Shown: piece after piece, positions 1 to 12,407 of the stretch | How positions within the stretch are numbered: the stretch's first letter is position 1 | Layout of the letters: every line of letters starts with the position of its first letter | NCBI RefSeq assembly: GCF_932526225.1 | Contig: NC_064045.1 | Coordinates: 13,140,442-13,200,441, forward strand | Source of the DNA: Nematostella vectensis | Lineage: Eukaryota; Cnidaria; Anthozoa; Actiniaria; Edwardsiidae | DNA length: 60,000 bases | Direction of reading: 5' to 3' | Notes under the pieces: model-generated | The model's database searches: none | Told to the model about the DNA's origin: nothing | Seen by the model: the letters and a program-made list of their open reading frames with translations, nothing else | Made by a program: the position numbers and the translations under genes

Positions 1-99
1 CAGGGAGACCACATGTTCTCTAGCACAAAGGTTCTACTGCTACGTCTTCCAGATTAAAGATCCGGAAGTGGTGAGTTGATCAATCACAGGTCTGACCGT

Positions 100-610
<511 letters not shown>

Positions 611-654
611 TCCATCCGTCCGTCCGTCTGTCTGTCTGTCTGTCTGTCTGTCTT

Positions 655-701
<47 letters not shown>

Positions 702-703
702 GC
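611..703 (+). repeat. (TCTG)n microsatellite
   Basis: A tetranucleotide array starting TCCATCCGTCCG and then about 20 copies of TCTG with one TCTT interruption. It directly adjoins the ATT array. Confidence 0.95.
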
Positions 704-733
704 AGAATTGTTTATTTATTCTTTTTTTTCCAG

Positions 734-913
734 GCAAAGGTAATTCTCTACAGCATTGGTGAGTCTTTTCCTTTATTGTCGTGTGTATTTGTAAATGTTT
801 TTTTGCATAATCTACATGGTTTACCATTTTTAATGGACTCCTGTCTAAACTAATATTCATATTTTCCCCTCTTTTTAGCGGACGGGTTTTGCCGTACTGT
901 CTGGTTCGTCTAG
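734..913 (+). other. possible last two exons of an upstream gene
   Basis: A 25-nt segment (734-758) is framed by a strong acceptor (polyT then CAG) and a GTGAGT donor. A second acceptor (CTTTTTAG) opens at 879. Joining them gives an open frame that ends at TAG 911-913, and AATAAA lies at 955-960. The joined peptide ends in DGFCRTVWFV. No family was recognised and the signals could be chance, so this is only a candidate. Confidence 0.2.
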
Positions 914-960
914 AGGATTGAAGAGTGCAGAGGAATGTAGAGTGCGGCTCCCTTAATAAA

Positions 961-1500
961 CCGTTAGTGGTTTCAAACCGTCCTTTTAAGTCATTAAAAT
1001 GACTTTTAATGTCACGGAAACATGCACTTGATTTTGAAATTGAATTGCAATATGTAAATTATTAGCATGTAAATTCAAGTTATTTAAGGCCCACCACTTT
1101 AACAGGGCTGAGATATTTACAATTTTATAAAACGTTTTTTCTAAGGTACGTTTTTTCGATTTTTTGCCACCAAGTGGTCTTACTATGTAGTAATAACTCG
1201 TGTATCTCGTGCCGGTGAGGGGTGGGGATAGGCGTAATTATCACTGTAACCTTGCTTATCTTCAAGCTTTTTGGCAATTGATTCATTTTGTAAACACATG
1301 TTTACAAAGATTTGTTAATAAACACAATTTCCATAAAATATTCCATGTTATTTTCACTCTCACGATAATTTCGCGGTCGCGCATGTAGATACACATTAGG
1401 GACGGTTTCAGTCGTGTATGTTTTTTTTCTTGTCTCCAAGACGTTCAAGAATTTTTTCGTCGTTGTATGCATTATTCTGTATGGCTTGGGCTGCATGCAT
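961..1500. other. non-coding stretch
   Basis: No convincing coding exon, RNA gene or repeat unit is visible here. The small open frames have no recognisable domains or splice context. Confidence 0.5.
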
Positions 1501-1550
1501 TATTTTCCAGGCTTTTCGCCGTGTATGAAGTTTTTTGTTCCTTACCAATG

Positions 1551-1660
1551 CTTCACTTTTCTAATGGTCCGCCCCTTACAGTTCTCTGTGGTTTATTATT
1601 CACCCACCCCTCCCTTCACTTTTCTAATGGTCCGCCCCTTACAGTTCTCTGTGGTTTATT
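1551..1660. repeat. 47-bp direct duplication, dispersed repeat
   Basis: Two near-identical 47-bp copies (1551-1597 and 1614-1660) contain CTAATGGTCCGCCCCTTACA and are offset by 63 bp. The upstream part CAGGCTTTTCGCCGTGTATG (about 1509-1528) and the TGGTCCGCCCC motif recur at 7024-7095, so this is a dispersed family. Confidence 0.85.
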
Positions 1661-1824
1661 TTTCCCCTTAAATACTTGGCACAAAAGAGAGACAGCTAGA
1701 GGGCTGTTCTATGCCTCATAAACATTTAAAAACTAATTAAAATGATTTATCATCGATAAGTACACCACAGAAGCAGGAGTAGAATCAAAAAGCCCAAACT
1801 GTCGCGATCTCGTACCAGAACAAT

Positions 1825-1926
1825 GAATACAATACACCAAAAACTGGAAATCGACTCTGCCAAATTTTCGTCTTTAATAAGACTTCTGCCCTGAAGTCGA
1901 TTTCCAGTTTTTGGTGTATTGTATTC
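1825..1926. repeat. perfect 32-bp inverted repeat (hairpin)
   Basis: The left arm 1825-1856 and right arm 1895-1926 are perfect reverse complements around a 38-nt loop. The arm starts GAATACAATACACCAAAAAC. This is either a foldback MITE fragment or a hairpin. Confidence 0.9.
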
Positions 1927-1939
1927 AGAAGCAAGAGCG

Positions 1940-2335
1940 TACACAGGAGGGTGCGCAGGGTGCGCGCGCAGCCCCCCCCCCGGCAGCCAAAAAGTGTGTC
2001 ATTCCTTAGTAAGTAATCTTCAAATACTATGCTTTTTCATATGATACCTATAACTGCGCACCCCCCCCCCCCCCCCCCCGTAGCCAAAATGTAGGTCATT
2101 CCTTATTAAGTAATCTTCAAATACTATGCTTTTTCATATGTTACCTATGACTGCGCACCCCCCCCCCCCCGGCAGCCGAAAAGTGTGTCATTCCTTAGTA
2201 AGTAATCTTCAAATACTAGGCTTTTTCATGATACCTATGACAGCGCACCCCCCCCCCCCCCCCCGGCAGCCACAAAATGGGTCATTTCTTATTACGTAAT
2301 CTTCACCCTCCCCCCTATCGGCCAATCGGGTACGC
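1940..2335. repeat. C-rich ~95-bp tandem repeat, array 1
   Basis: About four copies of a unit made of a poly-C run, then GGCAGCCAAAAAGTGTGTCA, TTCCTTAGTAAGTAATCTTC, a CTTTTTCATATGATACCTAT segment and GACTGCGCAC. The same unit forms the array at 8915-9725. Both arrays end with TACGCGC, which suggests a mobile or transferred minisatellite family. Confidence 0.9.
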
Positions 2336-2485
2336 GCCAGACAAGTGCTGTCTGATCTCAATCCTGAGATGGCGGACCCCCTGGCCGGGCGGACCCCCTG
2401 GCCGGTAGCAATAAATGTTATGTCAACAGGATATGGTTGAGTTAACGGTTAAAGGGCTTTAAGAAATAACTGTCAACTGAGAACT

Positions 2486-2572
2486 TTATCGCCCACGCAT
2501 TAAGATCTTTCGCCCACGCATCAAGAGTGGGTTCGCCCACGCATCAAGAGTCGCTTATTCGCCTACGGATAA
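2486..2572. repeat. short tandem repeat TCGCCCACGCATCAAGAG
   Basis: Three to four imperfect copies of an 18-25-bp motif built around CGCCCACGCATCAAG. Confidence 0.75.
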
Positions 2573-2579
2573 AGATACG

Positions 2580-3398
2580 ATTTAGTCTCGGGCTTCGAGT
2601 TCGTTGTTTTAGAAAAATCACAACAATGTACTGAGCTTTGAAGAATATTAGTGTTCCCCCCCCCCCCCCTTCTCCGTCTAAAGCGAAAACATCCCCCATT
2701 CTTTTTTTACGGCACAACAAAGAGCCTTTATTTGCTTGGTAGAAGCATTTGTATTAGACTAGGTAATACCCTAGATAATAATATCTGAATAAAAATATCG
2801 AGAGTTTGAAAATATCTGGAATAAATATTCTAACCATCAAACAGTATCGAAGATTGGATGGCTTCTAAAAATCATCTGAAAAAAAAATCACGGTTTAGGT
2901 CATGATTCGAACCTTAGTAGCTTGAAAAGAAAAAGGAGACCATACATCCAGACGAGCGCTGAATCACCGTATGGCAGCTAAACCTTTACGGCTAGGCTGG
3001 GGGTTTCGGCCCCAACACCGCTATCTAGCGAACTGTGTAACACACAGGTACCAAGGCACCCGCGCATTAATAGGGAGGCAATAACCAGGTTCCTAGCCCT
3101 TAAGACCTAAGTCTTATACGGTTACGCCACACACAGCTCGCTGTGACGTTGAGTGTAAAATTTTGAGGTCTATTTGGGCGCCTCGAGTCTCTTGGGACAT
3201 CAGCCTGTCGCTATTACAGTAAAACGCACGTGCGAATGACCTCTATTTCTAAATCAGCTAAGAATATGTATGGTTGAAAATTGGGAGCCGATTTCTCATT
3301 TCGGTCAATACAATAGAAAAAATACAATAGATTAACTCAATATGAGTGACTTTTTGCAGAATGCACTTTTAGCTCGCTAAAAGGAATATATAGCAACC
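2580..3398. other. non-coding stretch with possible tRNA-derived repeat
   Basis: Contains a poly-C run near 2656-2669. On the minus strand GGTTCGAATCA (about 2903-2913) resembles a pol III B box, but no complete tRNA fold could be built. No coding exon is visible. Confidence 0.35.
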
Positions 3399-4086
3399 AT
3401 GGCCACGCCTGCATACTATAGTAGCTTACGAACAACCAGTGCAGTTTCTGGTGTTAACCTGGAAACACTAGCTAAAACGACTCCAACAGTCTATAGCAGT
3501 GAAGGTACTTTTAATTTCAAGGCTGAAATAAAAGTAGAAAGGGCACCAAACCGTCATTTCAATCACACGCAAGCACTGTTGTCAAACCATCAAATGCGGA
3601 CCCCATATAACAGGCTGTTCGGTCACTTTACCAGCCACTATTTCCACCGCCATTTTGTGATCCAAAGTACCAAGTGTGAAGAAGCATCAAGTTCCATCGG
3701 CTGATTTGGGGAAGCCAATGCAATACTTTCGATTGAATTTAGGAAAAAAAAGTACGCGTGTACGCGCCTGTGGATTTTACTAGGCCATAGCTTTAATAGC
3801 GACAGAGTAGCTTCTAGCTGCAAGTATGGTTTTAATCAGATAATGCAAAAAGAAAAAAGTCAATAGTGCCATCTTCTTTCCAAAAAAAGCAAACCAATGA
3901 CAGAAAACTTAACATGAAAACCACTAACAGCGTTCAGCGTTATTATGGTGTTGGCAACCATGGTAACAACAGAATCACATGACCGAATCATTTGGTCTCT
4001 ACTCAAACTCTGTACCCAGAAGCGAATTTATCAAGCGGCTCTATCATTTGAGTGATGTTTTGTTTTCCAAATAAAATTAACCCCTT

Positions 4087-4362
4087 TCAGCCATAGTCCT
4101 GTTTTGGAGTCAAAACACAATCGTGATAATGGAATAGAGAATAGATGATAAGTAATGACAACAGGAAGCTTTTTGATTTGTTGTACAACGAGCCTTTCAA
4201 CGAAGCAACGTAGATTACTTTTAGGTTCACCACTCTTTTGCGACCCTCCTTAAAGCGGACAGAATCCATTTGACCTACATTACTTTCTGTTTCACTACTT
4301 TCCAATGACCCTCTACTTTCCGCACAAAATACATCAAACGCTTCAGAGTCCTTAAGGTGGCC
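4087..4362 (-). other. orphan exon-like open frame
   Basis: On the minus strand an acceptor-like TTGATTTTTAG near 4362 opens a frame reading GHLKDSEAFDVF, then DSVRFKEGRKR, then runs to a stop. The segment DSVRFKEGRKR loosely resembles the conserved F-x-(D/E)-G-x-R motif near the N terminus of anoctamins. No matching downstream exon was found, so the family assignment is weak and this may be chance. Confidence 0.15.
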
Positions 4363-5239
4363 GCTAAAAATCAATGCAAAGTATCAAAGCGTCATCTATT
4401 TTCAGGTTTGGTTCCTTCTTTTTTTTGCCCGATATAATTCAATCCTTACTTTCTCTTTTTCCAGTTCTGCCGCATACTCGAGTTGTTACTTTTGAGAATG
4501 AGACATGGTGAAAAAGGGCATGTCGGCAGCTCACGAAAAGGGCATAAATATCGCAAGATCGGGTATTTCGAAATCTTCAGAAGTGTCCATACCTTATAGG
4601 AAACGACCTGAGTAACTCAAAACATGTTGAAAATAATACCAAATTGCATTTTTTGTCAAGGATATATTGCGCACGAAAACCTATTTGATTTTGTGTTTTT
4701 TGTTTTAAAGTCAAAGTATGTTCTTGCGCGAGATTTGGGCGCGGTTGTTTCATAGAGAAATTGAAAAAAGTGTTCAAGTCAGTTTTGTCACATGTGAGCA
4801 GCTGAACGATCGAGAATCCGAAAATAAAATTGAGAAAGGAAAAATAACACAAAATAAATGTCTAGATGTCTCTATAGTGACCGATAGAAGAAACAAATTA
4901 AAAGGCAAATGTAAATATTGATAATGTTTTGTGAATGACCAACCTATCAAGGGTCCAGGACGGCTTATTGACAACAATGGTATGTGACATTAGAGTCGCG
5001 AAAGTGAAGTAGTTCAGTTTATGAATGACTAAACTAAGTGAATGATTCACACTGACATCTGAAACTCGGCACCTGGTCCCACACACGGCTTGTCAGCCAC
5101 AAACGCGCCGTGCATCATTTATCGCGCGAATTCAGTTCAAACGAATGTAAAAGGCTCCACACTTTATTGAAACACCCTGCCTCATTCACGATATTGCTAG
5201 AGTCATCGGGGAATCGTGCTGCGTTGGAATTCATTGACA

Positions 5240-8200
5240 ATGGAGAAGATATTTCACTACCTGGCTGCGCTGATTTCAAGGTTCCTGTTCTTGATTCACG
5301 CCGTTTTAATGATTTGCTGGCTCGTTCTCGTTAAGGATAACAACCTGTATTTCATATTTGTGAGTCTTCTGGTCGCTCTTGTTATAGAAACCTTTATCAC
5401 CGTGGGATTTCGTAAAGGCCACGAATACGCCGGGTAAGTTGTGAATTCCAAGATGCAAGTTTCGTCCTTGTTGGCTTCATGTTCTCTGGTCTTTTATTTA
5501 ACAATGAAACTCTGTTGACCTTCAATTAGTTGGGCTCGCGCTTTTAATTGAACTTAAAAACTGCTGTAACACCTTCTGTATTAACGTGACCTTCAACGAG
5601 ATTTGCTAGGTTTTCGAGTAATCTCCCTCTGCATCTGTCTGGCTGAATCTCTATTCTAAGGGGTATCTGCCTAGCTATGACAGGAAGGAAAAAAAGTCTT
5701 TAAGTTTGGTATTCGCGATCGTTTGCTATTTACACCTTCATAAAAAAAAACTCTAATTACTTTTCTTTTACACAAAGAGTTAAAAAGAAAGTTGCGATGG
5801 TGGTTATATAAACGAGATAATTCCTTTTCACTCTTGCGCTATGAATCTGACTTTTCATGGTAAAAAAATGTATGTCGCGTAACGTTGAAAACGCGAGACA
5901 ATTGTTATAATTCTATTGTCAATTTTTACTTATATTTAGCTGTTCTGATGTCTCTAATCCCTCACAAAAATTTTGTTTTCTTAAAACCTACTTTTTGGGA
6001 GTAGAATTTAATGAAACATGTTATCAACAAAATCTATTAAAGCTAGGACCTCGCGGGCATCATTTCCAGTTGCGACTTTTTGATTCCAAAAACCTCCGGT
6101 CCCCAGCGGAACTAAAGACTAAATTTGTTTGACGAAGTCTTTTATAACATGTACTTTTGAAAAATACTTTTAAAACCCTTGTTAGAAATATGAATCTGGG
6201 CTTTTAATGTTGGATATTAGAGTATTTTATTCCAACAAAATCTCTTTTTGCCAAATGATATTCGGTAACGATTATGTCTTATTCAACTTGAAAAAGAAAA
6301 TCACTTCTTTCATTGTAAAGAGGAGGTGATTAATGTTTCCTATTACGGAAGTGATGTGATTGAAGGTGTCTTTTTGCCTCCCGCCTTCTCGTTCCCTTGA
6401 GATAAAAAGTTTGCTGTCACTTTACAAAAGTCCTTACCAAGGTCAATATTTGTGACAGACCTAACAAAAAGATTTGATGAAATATAGTTACTGCTCAACA
6501 AAAGATAAATATATTTTTCTCGAACATTTTTATAAAATAATTTTTGTCAAAAAAAAAATAAATAAAAGAAAGTGTTTGTTTTCGTGCGTTATGACTGTCT
6601 TACGCGTTTCATTCCATGTTTATAATTCTCAGTACTTCCTTCCTTACGATCTAGCCGTCCGCACTAACACGGATTCATACGTCAGAAATCGCTTAAAGGT
6701 ACCGCGTGACATCATTTTATGACATGCGCATGCTCATAGCAGCAGACGCGCCTGCGATATGACGCCATCGTTCATTTTGATAAGGATTCGACCAAGTGAT
6801 GCGTTTTCGGCTAAACGAATCCGGATACCTAAGAAGTCACGTGACTTTTTGAGTGTAATGTTCAAACCAAAATTAAGACAAAATTTGCTGTAACGCCAGA
6901 GAGAGAGACAAAAATAAAGAAATATCTAAATGAAAATAAACCATTTCTGATAAAGAAAATTTCTGGTTGCTTCGTAAGCGATGAATAAGTTGCTTATTAA
7001 TGATGTTTAAGTGAGGTTTTTTCAGGCTTTTCGCCGTGTATGAATTTTTTTCCTTACCTATCCCCCTTCATTCTTTTAATGGTCCGCCCCTAAGAAACAG
7101 CATCAAAAGCTGATCCTAACAGAGATGTCTTGAACTCCATCAGGTTTTGCCCGAGTATGTTTCTGTACCTTCTCGCGGTGATTCCATGTGATTGGATAAC
7201 GAAGAGGGCGGTGATTAACTGTATCGTGGAATCAAAAGCACAGGCTAACCCTGAACTCTGCCAAAAAGCGATTAGCAGCAATGTGGGGCAGGTAGGGTAA
7301 CACAATATTTTAAAGAATGTCGACCAACCAAACCACTCCTTTGTTATTGTTTATAATTATTGAAAGTATAACAGTTTATTCGCAAGGTAACAAAAAATAA
7401 CAATCTACGAATGAAGTTTTCCATATTTTTCAGGCGCTAGGATCAGTCTACAAGAGCCAAGATGACGAAGCCGTGCTGTACACGCTGGAGCAAGCGCTAG
7501 TCCTGATCCTTGTGATTGGTCGCTGGCTGCTTCCAAAGGGATCAATATCACGTGATCAGCTATCTCAGCTCCTATTGGTCTACGTGGGGATGGCAGCCGA
7601 CATCATGGAATTCACGGAAATCATTAAGGAGGATGAGATTCGTAAAGTTAACATGCTGAACAACAATCACTTTGTGAACGCCGTGATTCTGTTTTGGAGC
7701 ATGAGCCTGTTTCAGTTCACTTTGACGATCTCAGGAACAGAGCGTACGGCCCAGCGTCTTGAGAAGGAAAAAGCAAAGATTGAAGAGGAACTGCACAAAG
7801 TAAAAGAATCGGAAAAGACAAGAAAGAGAAACAGAGTCGGCCCTGCCCTTTACGCCACCAAGGTGGCCGAATCACAAGAGAAAAACGAAATCCGCCTTAA
7901 GTTTATCCAGACCAAAAATGGACTCGAAATTAAACCAGACATTCCCGAAAACGACGTTGAAAAAGCTCCCGAAACCAACACTCATCAGCTTGGTTGTATG
8001 CAAAAGCTGGAGAGGTGTTATACCAATATGGGAAAAATAGTTAACGAGTACATAGAACTTGTTAGTCTGCTTGTTCCGATGTTGATGCAAGACGGCCCTT
8101 TTTTGATCATTCGCTTGATCGCCATTGCTTATTACGAAGTCAACCACGACACTCTGTATTTCTTAACTGTGAAGAATGCGCTGGTGATAATGCTACAGAT

Positions 8201-8435
8201 TTATCGTATTTTCGTGCTGTATTACAAGCCCCCTCAGGAAGACCCCGACATCTTCGCCGAGTTCGCTCGCAAGCGACTAAGTAACGTGCAGACAGCGATA
8301 CGAGGCGTGCAGAACACTAGGCTGGCTATACGACTCGTGTCCAGGCTCCAGAAACAAGCGCGCAGGCATAAGGCAAGGCCTGGGTACAAAGCCGATGGAT
8401 CAAAGTATGGATGGGAGAGAAATACAATGGCTTAG
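5240..8435 (+). CDS. TMEM26: transmembrane protein 26-like, 3 exons
   Basis: Multi-pass membrane protein of the TMEM26 family, whose molecular function is poorly known. Exons are 5240-5433, 7144-7291 and 7434-8435; all have GT/AG borders and the phases match (two nt, one nt, zero), giving 447 residues. Exon 1 starts at ATG 5240 and encodes two hydrophobic helices ending FRKGHEYA. Exon 2 continues with FCPSMFLYLLAVIP, the equivalent of the conserved FSPAIFLYL segment. Exon 3 has GRWLLPKG (about 143-150), SRDQLSQLLL, AADIMEF and QDGPFLIIRL (about 333-342), all family hallmarks. A highly charged loop (about 215-302) between helices is longer than in the vertebrate protein (368 aa). The upstream promoter was not resolved and no AATAAA lies close after the stop. 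Confidence 0.88.
7024..7095. repeat. second copy of the 1500-1660 dispersed repeat
   Basis: Carries CAGGCTTTTCGCCGTGTATG and TAATGGTCCGCCCC, as at 1509-1577. It lies in TMEM26 intron 1, about 50 bp before the exon 2 acceptor. Confidence 0.8.
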
Positions 8436-8910
8436 GTACAAGTCCATGAGTACTTTATTTTATGTACTTTAGGAATTGTCTTTTGTGGATCAAAAGCTCC
8501 TTCCTTTAGATAAGCTTTTGGTTGGCCAAGCTCCCGGCCAGCTTCAAGGTTGTATACTACAAAATATATGTTTTTATTAGTAGTGTTTATTTGATATGGG
8601 CTGTGTTCCCATTACCTGATAATTTGTTTTTAATTATTAAGATTTAGCGAACGATCTGATTTATTGGAAGAATGCCGATCAACAACTCCCTTTTTTTTTT
8701 GTTTTCCCTTATTATACAATAATCTAACATAGCCCAAAGATATCAGATTGAGACTACATCATTTTCTCGTTTAAATTAGTCTTTTAAAATGGATGCTTTG
8801 CGTGACTCGGTATAATGTGGGAGCAAAATAGCGGCAAGATCCGATCTTTCAGAACTCGTGTATTTAGACAATTTCCTATGGAAATGGATCCTTCCGTAAT
8901 ACACAGGTTG
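8436..8910. other. TMEM26 3' flank
   Basis: AT-rich sequence holding the presumed 3' UTR of the TMEM26-like gene. No further gene or repeat is visible before the C-rich array. Confidence 0.5.
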
Positions 8911-8914
8911 CGCA

Positions 8915-9725
8915 AACCCCCCTCCCCCCTGGACGCTAAAAAGTGGGTTCTTTCTTAGTTAAAGACATCAAGTACTATCAAGTACTATCGCTTTTTCCAT
9001 ATGATACCTATGACTGCCCATCCCCCCTCTTGGCGGCCGAAAAGTGGGTCATTTCTTTTTAAGGAACCTTCAGGTACTATCGCTTTTTTCATAAGATACC
9101 TACGACTGCGCACTCCCCCCCCCCTCTTGGCGGCTAAAGTGGGTTATTTCTTATTAAGGAATCTTCAAGTACTATCGCTTTTTCCATATGATACCTATGA
9201 CTGCGCATCCCCCCCCCTCTTGGCGGCAAAAGTGGGTCATTTCTTATTAAGGAACCTTCAGGTACTATGCTTTTTCCATATGATACCTATGACTGCGCAC
9301 CCCCCCCCCCCCTCTTGGCGGCAAAAGTGGGTCATTTCTTATTAAGGAATCTTCAAGTACTATGCTTTTTCCATATGATACATATGACTGCGCACCACCC
9401 ACCCCCCCTGGCAGCCAAAAAGTGGGTCATTTCTTATTAAGGAATCTTCAGGTACTATCGCTTTTTCCATATGATACCTATGACTGCGCACCCCCCCCCC
9501 CCCCCCCCCTCTTGGCGGCAAAAGTGGGTAATTTCTTATTAAGGAATATTCAAGTACTTTCGCTTTTTCCATATGATACCTATGACTGCGCACTCCCCCC
9601 CTCTTGGCGGCTAAAATGGGTCATTTCTTATTAAGGAATATTCAAGTACTTTCGCTTTTTCCATATGATACCTATGACTGCGCACCCCCATCCTTTGACT
9701 CCCACCCCCACCCCCACCCCCATAG
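8915..9725. repeat. C-rich ~90-bp tandem repeat, array 2
   Basis: About nine copies of a unit made of poly-C, CTCTTGGCGGC, AAAAGTGGGTCATTTCTTAT, TAAGGAATCTTCAAGTACTA and CATATGATACCTATGACTGC. It is the same family as array 1 (1940-2335). The small open frames across it in both directions are artefacts of the repeat. Confidence 0.95.
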
Positions 9726-10345
9726 GTACGCGCTTGATACTGTATTTCACCGGTGAGAAAAGATAGGAGAGTGAGGACTCTGTTTTCTGAGATGCAAATA
9801 TTACAAGAACTATTTAATAGGCAGGCCTAAACTGCGATTACTGAGGATGTAATAAAGCCTGTATATAACATTGTTTAGATAATTTTTTATATGCAGTTCT
9901 TATTCCAAGTTGAAGTAAAAAGGTGTCACTTGTAATGTTTTTAGTCTCGTCAAAGTAGTAATTTTTTTAGTTGTTGTTGCTGATACTAAAAGCTCAATAA
10001 ATCATGACATACATTTAAGCCTCAACGTTTTTAATGGCTGTCGTATTTCTAAATGGTCTTATAACAGCTGAGCGACCAGCCCTCTGTATACACGCCTGTA
10101 ATAAAGAATTGACCGAGAGAGCTAGAAAAACGACATTTTTTTGATTTAGGAAAGTTCTTTCTATATCCTTCTAGCGTCTTGAAAGGGAAAATTAAAACAT
10201 CTTCTCTTTTACCCTCGCCTATATAGGGGATATCTGTTTTTCTCCGGTTGTCAATGTATTGGGATTCTTATGGTTCCTGGACAAAGTATGGGGACTGGGT
10301 CGAGCAAGTGGTGATGCGTCTTGCTCGCCAAAAAAAGTCGGCTCG
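9726..10345. other. non-coding stretch
   Basis: No coding exon, RNA gene or transposon terminus was recognised between the two minisatellites. Confidence 0.5.
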
Positions 10346-10351
10346 AATGAC

Positions 10352-10876
10352 TCGGTACTGTCGGGCATATAGTCGGTACTGTCGGGCATATAGTCGGTAC
10401 TGTCGGTCATATAGTCGGTACTGTCGGGCATATAGTCGGTACTGTCGGGCATATAGTCGGTACCGTCGGGCATATAGTCGGTACTGTCGGGCATATAGTC
10501 GGTACTGTCGGTCATATAGTCGGTACTGTCGGGCATATAGTCGGTACTGTCGGTCATATAGTCGGTACTGTCGGGCATATAGTCGGTACTGTCGGGCATA
10601 TAGTCGGTACCGTCGGGCATATAGTCGGTACTGTCGGGCATATAGTCGGTACTGTCGGTAATATAGTCGGTACTGTCGGGCATATAGTCGTTATTGTCGG
10701 TCATATAGTCGGTACTGTCGGGCATATAGTCGGTACTGTCGGTCATATAGTCGGTACTGTCGGTCATATAGTCGGTACTGTCGGGCATACAGTCGGTACT
10801 GTCGGGCATATAGTCGGTACTGTCGGGCATATAGTCGGTACTTTAGGGCATATAGTCGGTACTGTCGGGCATATAA
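10352..10876. repeat. 21-bp minisatellite, ~25 copies
   Basis: Unit CGGTACTGTCGGGCATATAG plus T. Two main unit types differ by GGG versus GGT. Because 21 is a multiple of three, open frames persist on both strands (heptad MPDSTDY on the minus strand), but nothing supports a gene. Units 4-10 and 11-17 share the same variant order, so a 147-bp block was duplicated. Confidence 0.95.
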
Positions 10877-10879
10877 ATA

Positions 10880-12400
10880 GCCACTGCGTATTTCTGAGGC
10901 TGCGTTTTGCGTTTTTTCCCTAGCGTTAACTCCGGAAGTCTATGTGCTGGCTATTTATTTATGATTATTTAAAAAAAATATAATGCCTTTTTTTGTGCGT
11001 GTAGAACAAATGGATTAGAACAAAAAAAAGTGTAATTTTTTCTGTTCCTTGATTATTGTTCGTGGATGAAAATTTGTTGTAATCTGTCAGGAAACCTACG
11101 ATTCTCATTCCTCATTATCAACCTTTTAACGAAGCTCAAACAAAGCTCACATATCAAACAAAAATATTAAAAGCTCAAAAAATAGCGTAAACATTGTGAG
11201 CTAACAAGGCAAAAGCTAACACACAACTTCCTCCCATCCGGTCTTGTTTATAGTAGAATTGGAATAGTGTCAAAGTGTGCAAAAGTTTCTCTACTAAAAA
11301 AAAATTAGGGACAAACAATAGTGTCGAAGGGAGTGTGGTACACCGTAGTTAACAAAAAAAAAAAGAAAATGTAAAGAACAAGTGGTTTTCGCGATATTAA
11401 AAAAAATAATTGCCTTATGGTTGTTTTGACAGTCAGAATTGCTTTTCAGCTCGTTCCAAGGGTTCAAGAGAGAATGAAGATAAAATACCTCAATACAGCT
11501 GCTCGTTTAATGCATAGACGCGACTCGACGGTATGAAAAGCTAACATAACGAGAACACCTCTAGCGAGAAGGCGGTTGTGTAACCTTTTGGAGTCATCTT
11601 TATTTCCAAAATCATGTGAACGCTTCAAAATATCAGAGCTTGGAAGTAAAACAAGACAGAGGGCTGGGAATATACCGCAAAAGGTAAGCTTATTATTAGT
11701 TGCTACAGCTTTCGTGTCGAAAAGATCTACTAACTTTTCCTGTATAATACTAATACTACTAAATAATAATAATTTGATTTCCATGAAAAATGAATCTAGC
11801 GGAATCTGATAAAGCATTTATGTATTTATAAAATCTGAAAAAATTATGAAAAATTGCGCCGGAAATGAGTATTCCATAGGAAACTTAATATAAGCTGTTT
11901 ATCCAATACAACCTCGGCGCGCCACCGGGGTCCTCTCTGCTAGGTAACCTCAACATAGCAATTCATAGTTAGACTTTTTTCATTAGTCAAGAACAGCCCA
12001 CATGTTCCATAGATTTGCAATTAAGACAGGAACAGGACTGTTTTCAAATGTACACAAGGTGTCATACATCCACGAGACAAGCGTTATAAAGAAAAATATA
12101 GAAAGCAAACAGAAGACGGTCTACTTAATTAAGATCGGTCCAGTTTATTTTTTCCCTGCAAAAAAGGTGAACAAATACGATTACAACCAGATTTAACCCA
12201 CATTCTACTTTTTCGCAAATAGCTATAAAATATATATGTGGAGTTAACAGATTTTGCTCTTTTATAAGACATTTAGGAGACCCGATGGGCCCGTCATTAG
12301 GAGCGTACAACGGTATTATTGTACTGAGAACGTTCCAACCAGCACATTCATTTTTCACCGAAATAGTACTTTTATGTTATTGAGTTTTCTTATCGAATTT
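10880..12400. other. intergenic and 5' region of the PAN-EGF-fibrinogen gene
   Basis: AT-rich DNA with short open frames that lack domains. An acceptor-like TTTGCAG ends at 12404, four nt before the start codon at 12408, so a 5' UTR exon probably lies somewhere here; it was not identified. Confidence 0.4.
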
Positions 12401-12407
12401 GCAGGCT

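Noticed and set aside
2895-2920. tRNA gene
   Set aside because: Only a B-box-like string; no acceptor, D or anticodon stems fit together.
3399-3704. 101-codon + frame with a good Kozak context
   Set aside because: No recognisable domain, no conservation evidence and no splice context; likely chance.
10219-10830. 203-codon minus frame with MPDSTDY repeats
   Set aside because: Explained by the 21-bp minisatellite; no promoter, splice site or conserved domain.
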